Shown here: positions 6,693-13,165 of the stretch, one piece after another | Layout of the letters: every line of letters begins with the position of its first letter | Position numbering within the stretch: position 1 is the stretch's first letter | Assembly (NCBI GenBank): GCA_902797525.1 | Contig: CADBSZ010000200.1 | Span: forward strand, 1-13,165 | DNA: 13,165 nucleotides | DNA from: an uncultured Ruminococcus sp. | Lineage (GTDB): Bacteria > Bacillota > Clostridia > Oscillospirales > Acutalibacteraceae | Direction of reading: 5' to 3' | Program-made: the position numbers and the translations under genes | The notes under the pieces: generated by a model | What the model was told of the DNA's origin: nothing | Seen by the model: only the letters and a program-made list of their open reading frames with translations | Database searches by the model: none

Positions 6693-7796
6693 CTATTTCA
6701 AAATATAATAGCCCACGCGCGAGGAGCTGTCGATGGTGTTGCCCATGTTCTCCATTTCCAAACCGCTGATACGGTAAATGCGCTCCGGCGTTTCGCGCTT
6801 GATTTGCTCGAGCCTGTCAAGGTCGTCCTGCGTAAAAATAAAGTGGATTTCCACCTTGTCCTGCCCCGGCGTTTCCAGTACTGCGGGCGGATTGCCGCAG
6901 GCAACGTCAATCACCATTCTGACAAAATCGTTGCCGGTGGAAAGATAAACCAAATCCGAACCGATGCAATCGCCGCCCATGCGCGCGCCGATTTCAATGA
7001 TGTTAATGCTGCCGTCGGGCGCGACCTTAAACTCGGAATGGCCTGCGCTGTTTTCCACATGCAGCGCGTCGAGCGCCTTGAGCACAATTGCCTTGGCGCG
7101 CTCGTTTTCCTCATCGGTGAGATCGCTGGGCTGCATGTGCCCGGTTTCAATAAAATGCGGCGCGCCGGTAGTGAATTTTTTGGTGGTGGCAAGATAGTGG
7201 TGCACGCCGTCAAAGGAGATGGTCTCCATGCTGTATTCGTTGCCCTCAAGGTATTCCTCAACAATCGCCTTGTTCTCAAAGGACACGCTGCACGCCTCTT
7301 TCACGGCTTCTTCCACGCCTTGGGGTGATTCCAGCTTCATCACCTTGCGGCTGCCGGAGCGGTCGGTTGGCTTGACAATAACCGGGAATCGGAAATCGCG
7401 GAGCGCCTCGGCGGAAAAGCTCTCGTCCGCCAAAACGAATTTCGGGCACGCAACGCCTGCCTGCTGCATGGCGGCGCGCATTTTGTATTTGTTGGTCTGA
7501 ATGTCGGTGTAGGCGGTTTTGTTGCACGGAAGTCCCAAATGCTCCGCCACATAGTTGACCGTGATGGACGCCAAATCCGAGGCGATGGAGCACACGCCGC
7601 AGGGCTGAATGCCGCGGCAGATGTCTAAAATCTGCTCCTTTTCCACAATGCTGATGGGATAAAAGTAATCGGCGTTTTCCTTGCCGACCGCGCCGTTCTC
7701 CCACGCGAACACGTGCGTTTCATAGCCAAGCGATTTTGCTTCCAGAATGAGCCTGTTTTGAAAATCATTGGCTCCGATGATGACTAGTTTTTTCAT
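6693..7796 (-). CDS. ATP-grasp carboxylate-amine ligase (first gene of the operon)
   Basis: A 367-residue cytoplasmic ligase. It opens with KLVIIGANDFQ (3-13), a Rossmann-like pre-ATP-grasp domain. The ATP-grasp core has NKYKMRAAMQQAG (102-114), the ATP lysine in PVIVKPTDRSGSRKV (138-152), the hinge AIVEEYLEGNEYSMET (177-192), a substrate region TKKFTTGAPHFIETGH (205-220), and metal ligands near HSEFKV (253-258) and IIEIGARMGG (266-275). The short C-terminus ends in DSSSRVGYYIL (356-366), lacking the long terminal lobe of the next ligase. Motif spacing is that of amino-acid ligase and CarB-like enzymes. The ATG has AGGG at 6 nt. It lies about 64 nt after the predicted transcription start. It could couple two amino acids or attach one to a sugar or carrier; the sequence does not decide. 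Confidence 0.9.
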   Translation of the reverse strand: MKKLVIIGANDFQNRLILEAKSLGYETHVFAWENGAVGKENADYFYPISIVEKEQILDICRGIQPCGVCSIASDLASITVNYVAEHLGLPCNKTAYTDIQTNKYKMRAAMQQAGVACPKFVLADESFSAEALRDFRFPVIVKPTDRSGSRKVMKLESPQGVEEAVKEACSVSFENKAIVEEYLEGNEYSMETISFDGVHHYLATTKKFTTGAPHFIETGHMQPSDLTDEENERAKAIVLKALDALHVENSAGHSEFKVAPDGSINIIEIGARMGGDCIGSDLVYLSTGNDFVRMVIDVACGNPPAVLETPGQDKVEIHFIFTQDDLDRLEQIKRETPERIYRISGLEMENMGNTIDSSSRVGYYILK

Positions 7797-7836
7797 GAAT
7801 ATCCCTGATTCAATCTTAAAATAATACTGTTTTGTC

Positions 7837-7855
7837 GCGCTGATGACACCAACGC
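7837..7855 (-). other. Small hairpin in the leader of the six-gene operon
   Basis: On the transcript strand GCGTTG and CAGCGC form a 6-bp stem (one G-T pair) around the 7-nt loop GTGTCAT, just after the predicted start near 7860. It is too small and too far from a T-run to be a terminator. It may simply protect the 5' end or be fortuitous. Confidence 0.3.
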
Positions 7856-7866
7856 ATGTTTATTTA

Positions 7867-7895
7867 ATTGTACTACAACGCAAAATGAATGTCAA
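7867..7895 (-). promoter_or_regulatory. Near-consensus sigma-A promoter of the six-gene operon
   Basis: Minus strand TTGACA (7890-7895, perfect), 17-bp spacer, TACAAT (7867-7872, 5 of 6). This is the best promoter match in the window. It lies between the recQ terminator and the first ligase gene and predicts a start near 7860 with a leader of about 64 nt. Its strength suggests steady, substantial expression unless a regulator not visible here intervenes. Confidence 0.85.
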
Positions 7896-7935
7896 TAAAA
7901 ACGGCTTGTTGTCGCATATTTCGTGAAGTGGCATA

Positions 7936-7972
7936 AAAACAAAAAGCCGAGGGGAAGAATCCTCTCGACTTT
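7936..7972 (-). terminator. Rho-independent terminator after recQ
   Basis: Ten nt after the recQ stop the transcript strand forms a 12-position stem (arms 7961-7972 and 7943-7954; one A-C mismatch, one T-G pair) around the loop ATTCTT. TTTTTGTTTTT follows on the downstream side. It separates the recQ operon from the six-gene operon, whose promoter begins about 40 nt further on. Confidence 0.88.
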
Positions 7973-7982
7973 GATGAATTTT

Positions 7983-9800
7983 TTAGTTTTTTTCACCTGT
8001 TACATAGGCGCGAATCACGGGGATAAACATCTCGCCGTACTTTTCGAGCTTATTTTGCCCCACGCCGTTGACCGTTAAAAACAGCTCGTCGTTGGTGGGC
8101 AGCACGCGGCACATGTCCGCGAGCGTCGCATCGGAAAAGATAATGTAAGCAGGCACCCCGCGCTTTTTGGCAAGCTGTGTGCGCAGCTCCTTCAGCTCGG
8201 CGAGCAGTCCGGTGCTGATGCCCTCGGTGCTGCCGGCTTCGGCCTGTGTGCGCAGTGCTTTGACCTTGCGGATATACACCCTTTCTTCGCCTCTGAGCAC
8301 AGGGTAACTGCGCTTTGTGACGCACAGCTTCGGATAGCCTGCGCCGACGCTTTCAACCAGCTCCTGCTGCTCGAGCTGCTCGATGATATAGCGCAGCGCT
8401 GCAGGCCTTGAATCCGCCATTATTCCAAAGGTAGACAGCGTATTAAACTTCCATTGTTTCACCTTGTCGCTCTCTTTGCCGCGCAGCACGTCGGTGATCA
8501 CCTTCACGCCGAAGCGCTGTCCTGTTTTGATAATACATGACAAAATCTTCTGCGCCTCAACGGTTACGTCCGCCGTTTCGAATTTCGTCAGACAATTCGA
8601 GCAGTTGTCGCAGTTATCCTTGGCGTCCTCGCCGAAGTATTGCAGCATAAACCGGCGCAGACAATCACCTGTCGTCGCATAAACCGTCATATCGCGCAGG
8701 CGGTCATGTTCCCTTTTCCGAAAGACGGCAATCTCTTCCGCGCTCAGCCCCTCGTTTGGCACGGAACTGTCAATAAAATAACGGCAGGTAGACACATCCT
8801 GCTTTCCGTAAAGCAAAATGCAGTCGGCGCTTTGCCCGTCGCGCCCGGCGCGGCCTGCCTCCTGATAATAGCTCTCCAAGTTCTTTGGCATGTTGTAGTG
8901 AATCACAAACCGCACGTCCGACTTGTCAATTCCCATGCCAAACGCGTTGGTCGCCACCATAATTTGCTTGCGGTCATACACAAAATCATCCTGATTTTGC
9001 ATGCGTTCCCCGGCGCTGAGCCCGGCGTGATAGCGTGCGGCGGCGTATCCCTTTTCATTGAGCAGGTTGCAGAGCTGTTCCACACGCTTGCGCGTTGAAC
9101 AGTAAATAATGCCCGATTTGCCGCGCCGCTCCCTTAAAAGCTCCAGGAGCTTTCCTGATTTCTTTTGCGGACGCAGCGTTGAGAAAAACAGGTTCGGACG
9201 GTCAAAGCCCGTGGTGAGGACGAACGGATTATTCAGCCGTAAAAAGCGGATAATGTCATCGCGCACCTCGTCGGTTGCCGTCGCCGTAAACGCTCCGAGA
9301 ACGGGGCGGTATGGCAGCTGATCCAAAAAGCGGCTGATGTTAAGATAACTCGGTCGGAAATCCTGGCCCCACTGCGACACGCAATGCGCCTCATCCACCG
9401 CGACGAAATCAATTTTAATTCTTTTGCAGAAATTTATAAAACTAAGACTGACTAACCGCTCGGGCGCGACATAAATGATTTTATACATTCCCTGCGCGGC
9501 ATTTGACAACGCCTTGCGGTACTGCGCGTCCGACAGCGAGCTATTGAGATACGCCGCGCGCACGCCCTGCTGCACCAGCGCGCTGACCTGATCCTTCATC
9601 AGCGAAATCAGCGGCGACACCACCAGCGTTACGCCTTCCGTCAGCAGCGCCGGCACCTGATAGCACACCGATTTTCCGGCGCCTGTCGGCATAATGCCCA
9701 GTGCGTCGCGCCCGGAAAGCAGGCTGTCAATCAGCTCCTCCTGCCCCTTGCGAAATGCGGAATAGCCGAAATACTGCTGTAAAATTTCCTGTTTGTTCAT
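7983..9800 (-). CDS. recQ: ATP-dependent DNA helicase RecQ
   Basis: A 3'-5' DNA helicase of superfamily 2 acting in recombination and repair. The 605-residue length is normal for full bacterial RecQ. Seen: FGYSAFRKGQ (11-20), the RecQ-specific motif 0; Walker A PTGAGKS (38-44); DEAH box VDEAHCVSQWG (135-145) with the RecQ aromatic-rich loop; TATAT (172-176); and motif VI QEAGRAGRDG (313-322). Zinc-binding cysteines are at 380, 397, 400 and 403. A winged-helix RQC region (about 410-505) and a C-terminal HRDC domain (about 530-600) complete it. The frame is open to 9875, but the ATG at 9800 has AAGGGGG at 7-nt spacing and MNKQEILQQYFGY is a normal RecQ start. It follows the metallopeptidase gene by 50 nt with no clear promoter between, so co-transcription is likely. 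Confidence 0.97.
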   Translation of the reverse strand: MNKQEILQQYFGYSAFRKGQEELIDSLLSGRDALGIMPTGAGKSVCYQVPALLTEGVTLVVSPLISLMKDQVSALVQQGVRAAYLNSSLSDAQYRKALSNAAQGMYKIIYVAPERLVSLSFINFCKRIKIDFVAVDEAHCVSQWGQDFRPSYLNISRFLDQLPYRPVLGAFTATATDEVRDDIIRFLRLNNPFVLTTGFDRPNLFFSTLRPQKKSGKLLELLRERRGKSGIIYCSTRKRVEQLCNLLNEKGYAAARYHAGLSAGERMQNQDDFVYDRKQIMVATNAFGMGIDKSDVRFVIHYNMPKNLESYYQEAGRAGRDGQSADCILLYGKQDVSTCRYFIDSSVPNEGLSAEEIAVFRKREHDRLRDMTVYATTGDCLRRFMLQYFGEDAKDNCDNCSNCLTKFETADVTVEAQKILSCIIKTGQRFGVKVITDVLRGKESDKVKQWKFNTLSTFGIMADSRPAALRYIIEQLEQQELVESVGAGYPKLCVTKRSYPVLRGEERVYIRKVKALRTQAEAGSTEGISTGLLAELKELRTQLAKKRGVPAYIIFSDATLADMCRVLPTNDELFLTVNGVGQNKLEKYGEMFIPVIRAYVTGEKN

Positions 9801-9850
9801 GTCGCCACCCCCTTTTCCGCTAAAATCGTATCGCCATACAAAAGTACGGT

Positions 9851-11245
9851 TTAATTGCCGGGCCTCAATGCGCAATAAGTTCCGGATTCAGCCAATTTTT
9901 GACGAACATATTGATAACGTTTACAAACACTGTTCAATTCCGCCTGTCCTTCCGGCTCACATCCGAGCTTCCACGGAATTTGCGTCTTATCCAGTTGCGG
10001 CGGACGTTCGTTGATTTCATTCCGAACCATTTTTTCAATCTCATCTTTTTTACCCAGATCGTCCAGTTCGCAAACTTCTTCTGTTTTAACTTGCGTCATA
10101 TGAAGGGATACTTCGTATGAGTGCACCATTGTCATTGCTTCCTGTATGATTTCCTCCATCAGTTTTTTGGTAACCGGTTGGTTATCCGAAGTGATCATTC
10201 CTTCCTGCTCACTCCATTCTCCGATATGCTTCAACCGGCAGATAGCCGTATTTAAAACCGAATACGCCCGAAGTTGATACGGCAGGTGATCCTGAACGCC
10301 GTATTCTTTCAGCGTATCCTTGTTCCATACACGTTCATCCACAGAGTAATTCCATGTAAAAAGAAAATACAGCGTAAAAACAGAAAGTGACAACTCCTCT
10401 GCAAGGTCGTCAAGCGAAATCTCCAGTTGATGATTCTCGCTTTCCAAAAACCGCGCGCCTATTGTCCAGCACACTGCCTGAATGTCCGCCTCGTTTTCTT
10501 CGCAACGGATGTTTTCTACATCAGACTTAAACACGTGGTCTTTTTCATTTAAATCAAGATGTCCTAATCCTACATGCGCCAGCTCGTGAGAAATCAGCAT
10601 TTTAACAGCTGTATGAAAAATCGTTGCCGGAATATCATGCCTTGTTTCAAAATACTTATCAAACGGCTTCAGACGATATATCGGTGCCCGAAACTGATAT
10701 GCTACTCTTTTAACGCCGTCTTTGTTCTCAATAATTTGCGGATTATCATCAAACAATTCACACAGCTTTTTCATAAACAAAGCCAAAAAAGAGTTTTCAA
10801 ACTCTATCACATAATGCGGACGAAGCGCTGCTCCGTACTGATTAACAGTCGCAGACGGATAAGCGGAGCTCACCGAAGAAGCGAGCGATTTTATGCGAAG
10901 CTGCACATAAGGAATCTGTCCGCAATAGGGCAAAACCTCGTGCGTTTCGGGATTGCGCATCGCGTTATTGTAATTGCGGATTGTGTTAATCAGCTCATAG
11001 GACAACCAAAGATAATTTGCATTGTCATAACTCGTCAAATCATCCTCGCGCGGCAATTGAAGCCCATATGAGTCATTGTGTTTTTTGAGAAATGCAATCA
11101 AATCACTTTTCAGCTCATCGGATAAATGAACCCATTGACGGTTAATCTCATCCTCGCCTTCGCCTAAGGGCGAAATCGTGGACAAAAAGTAAAAATCATT
11201 ACTTTTCCCATTGCCGCGATAGGTACTGTCGTTATCCCACCACAT
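9851..11245 (-). CDS. Putative zinc metallopeptidase (HExxH), family not recognised
   Basis: A 464-residue protein with no signal peptide or clear membrane helix, so probably cytoplasmic. The one clear motif is SHELAHVGLGHLD (219-231): an HExxH zinc site at 220-224 with an extra His at 229. CEENEADIQA (248-257) follows, whose E252 could be the third zinc ligand and D254 the usual companion, an arrangement of the gluzincin type seen in ImmA/IrrE, M48 and Lit-like (U49) peptidases. I cannot place the protein in one of these. The N-terminal 200 residues and the charged C-terminal third (about 355-455) match nothing I know. The ATG at 11245 has GGAGG 7 nt before it, so I prefer it to the GTG at 11263. 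Base composition is patchily A+T-rich (17 G/C in 10741-10800 versus 34 in 9241-9300 of recQ), which hints at separate ancestry. It sits 33 nt after the MATE gene. Confidence 0.75.
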   Translation of the reverse strand: MWWDNDSTYRGNGKSNDFYFLSTISPLGEGEDEINRQWVHLSDELKSDLIAFLKKHNDSYGLQLPREDDLTSYDNANYLWLSYELINTIRNYNNAMRNPETHEVLPYCGQIPYVQLRIKSLASSVSSAYPSATVNQYGAALRPHYVIEFENSFLALFMKKLCELFDDNPQIIENKDGVKRVAYQFRAPIYRLKPFDKYFETRHDIPATIFHTAVKMLISHELAHVGLGHLDLNEKDHVFKSDVENIRCEENEADIQAVCWTIGARFLESENHQLEISLDDLAEELSLSVFTLYFLFTWNYSVDERVWNKDTLKEYGVQDHLPYQLRAYSVLNTAICRLKHIGEWSEQEGMITSDNQPVTKKLMEEIIQEAMTMVHSYEVSLHMTQVKTEEVCELDDLGKKDEIEKMVRNEINERPPQLDKTQIPWKLGCEPEGQAELNSVCKRYQYVRQKLAESGTYCALRPGN

Positions 11246-11278
11246 AAACACTCCTCCTTCCACCTTTTTGATTTATCA

Positions 11279-12655
11279 TCAGCAGTCCATTTCTTCCGCC
11301 AAATTGGTAATCCATATACCCTTTTTTATCATAACCGCGCCGATGATGATTTTCAGAATATCCGCCGCCTGCACAATCGCGTAGACAACGAGCACCGGCA
11401 GTTCCGTGCAAAAGCAGAGCGCAAGCGCCAGCGGCAATGTTACCGCCCACGAAAACACACTGTCGAATACAAAGGTGACGAGCGTTTTGCCGCCCGATCG
11501 CAGTGTGAAATAAAGTGAATTTAAAATACCCTGCACCGGGAAAAACAGCGCCGTAACAATAATAAAACCGCTCGCCGTCGTTCGCACCTCGTCCGTGGTG
11601 TCGTAAACCTGCGGAAACACGCCCGACAGCGCAATCAAGACAACCGTCAGCCCCACACAAAGCAGCGCCGTAAAGCAGGTAAGCGTAAAGGACTCCTTTT
11701 TTGCGCGTTCAAATTCGCCTGCGCCAAGCGACTGTCCGACCAAAATACCGACAGCGGTTCCGAGCGCAACAAACACAACGTTGAGTAAATTGCAGAGAAC
11801 ATTTGAAATGTTCATGCCTGCGACGACCTCCAGACCGCGCGTGGAATAACACTGAGTCAGTGCGGCAAGCCCCGCCGCCCACAAAAACTCATTGAGCATA
11901 ATCGGCACAGTCTTTTTCAGCATTTTGTGCCACATACCACCCGGAATTTTCAACGTGCGCCACAGGCCTTGAATAAACGGATGGTGCTTTCTGCGCACGG
12001 TCGCCCAAACAACCAGTACGCTCATTTCAAGATACCGGGCGATAACGGTCGCAATGGCAGCGCCCTGAACGCCGAGCTTCGGAAAGCCAAGGCTGCCGTA
12101 AATCAGCAGATAATTGAAGATAATATCGCCGACAACAGACACGATACCTGCCGCCATCGGCTTTACGCTGTCGCCCGTTTCGCGCAGGGAGCCGGCGTAG
12201 ATTTGTGTAACTGCCATGGCAGGCAGTCCGAAAAACATGATATGCAGATAATCCTTGGCATGGCTAAGCGTGAGCGCCGCGTCAATTTCGGTGCTTTCTC
12301 CGTGCAAATACAGCCCAATCAGCGGCGTCTCGCCGACAGTGAGCACAACAACTCCCAAAACGGTGACTGCAATTCCGATAATAGCTTTCATACGCGTTGC
12401 AGCACGCACACCCTCGGTGTTGCCCTGACCGTAAAACTGCGCGGCATAAATACCCGGGCCCGAAATACCGCCGAACAGCGCAAGCGCAAACACGAACAGC
12501 AATTGTCCGATGATCGACACAGCGGTCATCGCTTCTGTGCCCAAGCTGCCGACCATGATGTGGTCAACCAAGCCCACCGCGTTGGTGATGCCGTTTTGAA
12601 TCATCATCGGCACCGCAAGAACCAACGCGCTTTTTAAAACATTTTGCCTGTTCAT
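11279..12655 (-). CDS. MATE family multidrug/solute efflux transporter (NorM/DinF-like)
   Basis: Cation-driven antiporter exporting drugs, dyes or metabolites through the cytoplasmic membrane. The 458 residues and roughly twelve helices fit the family. MATE marks: PMMIQNGITNAVGLVDHIMVG (from 16), AAQFYGQGN (71-79), GSLRETGDSVKP (155-166), and NYLLIYGSLGFPKLGVQGAA (181-200), with the weaker second-half copy after residue 245. The ATG at 12655 has GAGGGG at 6 nt. The promoter at 12686-12714 gives a short leader. It is divergent from a TetR-type gene, the usual layout for a repressor controlling an efflux pump, so ligand-induced expression is likely. It is probably the first gene of a MATE-metallopeptidase-recQ unit. 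Substrate unknown. Confidence 0.95.
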   Translation of the reverse strand: MNRQNVLKSALVLAVPMMIQNGITNAVGLVDHIMVGSLGTEAMTAVSIIGQLLFVFALALFGGISGPGIYAAQFYGQGNTEGVRAATRMKAIIGIAVTVLGVVVLTVGETPLIGLYLHGESTEIDAALTLSHAKDYLHIMFFGLPAMAVTQIYAGSLRETGDSVKPMAAGIVSVVGDIIFNYLLIYGSLGFPKLGVQGAAIATVIARYLEMSVLVVWATVRRKHHPFIQGLWRTLKIPGGMWHKMLKKTVPIMLNEFLWAAGLAALTQCYSTRGLEVVAGMNISNVLCNLLNVVFVALGTAVGILVGQSLGAGEFERAKKESFTLTCFTALLCVGLTVVLIALSGVFPQVYDTTDEVRTTASGFIIVTALFFPVQGILNSLYFTLRSGGKTLVTFVFDSVFSWAVTLPLALALCFCTELPVLVVYAIVQAADILKIIIGAVMIKKGIWITNLAEEMDC

Positions 12656-12685
12656 TCCGTTCCCCTCTTAACATTATTCCCTATG

Positions 12686-12714
12686 ATTCTAGCAGAAACA
12701 AACTGTGAAATCAA
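12686..12714 (-). promoter_or_regulatory. Extended -10 promoter of the MATE operon
   Basis: Minus strand TTGATT (12709-12714), 17-bp spacer, TAGAAT (12686-12691) preceded by TGC, an extended -10. The start is predicted near 12679, with a leader of about 24 nt carrying the GAGGGG site. Confidence 0.7.
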
Positions 12715-12925
12715 GCGTTTGCATTTCTGTTTTACCAAATTCTTTCTCGGATGACAACGAGTAAAAATCAACCGCTGCACATTCCGAACGGAGCGAACAG
12801 CGCTGATATTTCCGTCATATTTTTAACCGTGGTTATATGGCAATATCTAATCAAAACATAATTAATATTCAAATCTCCGCCAATCTGTCTGTTTTCGGAA
12901 AGTTTGCAGAGCAAGCGTCTATATC
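12715..12925. other. Divergent intergenic region with two candidate operator palindromes
   Basis: No gene is visible in this stretch between the MATE and TetR promoters. Two small palindromes stand out: TAACC-GT-GGTTA at 12824-12835, near the middle, and TTGC-AGA-GCAA at 12904-12914, ending 11 bp before the TetR -35. Either could be bound by the adjacent TetR protein, but both are short enough to arise by chance. The rest is A+T-rich with no terminator or RNA structure that I can support. Confidence 0.3.
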
Positions 12926-12954
12926 TTGCAATCCGCCGGGAAATTTGATATGAT
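12926..12954 (+). promoter_or_regulatory. Promoter of the TetR-family gene
   Basis: Plus strand TTGCAA (12926-12931), 17-bp spacer, TATGAT (12949-12954). The start would be near 12961, leaving about 19 nt before the ATG, which includes the GAAGGAG ribosome binding site at 12966-12972. Confidence 0.65.
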
Positions 12955-12979
12955 ATTAGCATACCGAAGGAGCGTGGAT

Positions 12980-13165
12980 ATGATGAGTGAAAGCAAGCAC
13001 AACCGCAGGACGCAAAGAACTAAAAAGGCGATCTACACCGCGTTTGCCGAGCTGTTGTCCGAAAAGGAGCTGCACAAAATCACCGTGCAGGAGCTGGTTG
13101 ACAGAGCGGATATCGGACGCGCGACTTTTTACACGCATTATCTTGATATATACGATCTCAACGAA
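12980..13165 (+). CDS. TetR/AcrR-family transcriptional regulator (N-terminal part, runs off the right edge)
   Basis: Sixty-two codons are present, enough for the DNA-binding domain. Basic start MMSESKHNRRTQRTKKAI (1-18), helix 1 AIYTAFAELLSEK (17-29), then KITVQELVDRADIGRATFYTHY (from 33), the TetR helix-turn-helix with its typical R-x-T-F-Y-x-H-Y recognition helix. The first ATG (12980) is 7 nt after GAAGGAG; a second ATG follows directly. The ligand-binding domain lies outside the window. The gene is divergent from the MATE operon, and TetR proteins commonly repress the adjacent divergent pump gene, so that is the inferred target. Confidence 0.9.
   Translation, partial: MMSESKHNRRTQRTKKAIYTAFAELLSEKELHKITVQELVDRADIGRATFYTHYLDIYDLNE

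Noticed and set aside
4434..7796. Siderophore (staphyloferrin B-like) or D-Ala-D-Ala/Van-type cluster
   Set aside because: There is no SbnA-like enzyme, NIS synthetase or siderophore exporter in the operon, and the ATP-grasp motifs are not those of Ddl/Van ligases.
9801..9875. Twenty-five-residue N-terminal extension of RecQ
   Set aside because: It overlaps the end of the upstream gene, and the ATG at 9800 has AAGGGGG at good spacing and gives a normal RecQ N-terminus.
12768..12962. 64-residue minus-strand open frame between MATE and TetR
   Set aside because: No ribosome binding site, unremarkable composition, and it would run through the TetR promoter.
1..13165. tRNA, rRNA, CRISPR arrays, insertion sequences, attachment sites
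   Set aside because: I saw no regularly spaced repeats, no transposase or integrase gene, and no tRNA- or rRNA-like stretch.

Overview
The window looks like chromosomal DNA from a Gram-positive member of the Bacillota, probably class Clostridia. This rests on strong GGAGG-type ribosome binding sites, sigma-A-like promoters with 17-bp spacers, Rho-independent terminators, tightly packed operons and family content (AGCS symporter, Opp-type permease, MATE, RecQ with HRDC). It is an inference from style; there is no rRNA or marker gene to settle it. Every complete gene is on the minus strand. The only plus-strand gene is a partial TetR regulator at the right edge.

Layout in transcription order (right to left). 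(A) 12980-13165: start of a TetR-family regulator, divergent from (B). (B) 12655-7983: a MATE efflux transporter, an HExxH putative zinc metallopeptidase of unknown role, and RecQ helicase. Gaps are 33 and 50 nt, no terminator is visible between them, and a hairpin/T-tract terminator lies at 7936-7972. (C) 7796-2812: a six-gene operon with a near-consensus promoter (7867-7895) and a strong terminator (2769-2799). Its order is ATP-grasp ligase, second ATP-grasp ligase, ornithine cyclodeaminase/mu-crystallin family protein, polyprenyl-phosphate glycosyltransferase of the ArnC/GtrB/DPM1 type, and two overlapping four-helix SMR/EamA-like proteins resembling ArnE and ArnF. (D) 2669-1254: a sodium:alanine/glycine symporter with its own promoter and terminator. 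(E) 942-13: an OppB/DppB-type peptide permease. The ribosome binding site of the next gene (probably oppC) is the last thing before the left edge.

Operon C is the part worth attention. Its last three genes mirror the polyprenyl-phosphate charging and flipping half of the Arn (aminoarabinose) pathway. Its first three are enzymes of the kind that handle amino or carboxylic acids: two carboxylate-amine ligase folds and an NAD(P)-dependent amino-acid/imine oxidoreductase fold. The simplest reading is that a small amino-acid-derived group is made in the cytoplasm and ends up on a lipid-linked sugar, or alongside one, that is moved outside to decorate the cell surface. The sequence shows the gene families and the operon; the product and its acceptor are not visible, and no sugar-modifying enzyme or extracytoplasmic transferase is encoded within the operon.
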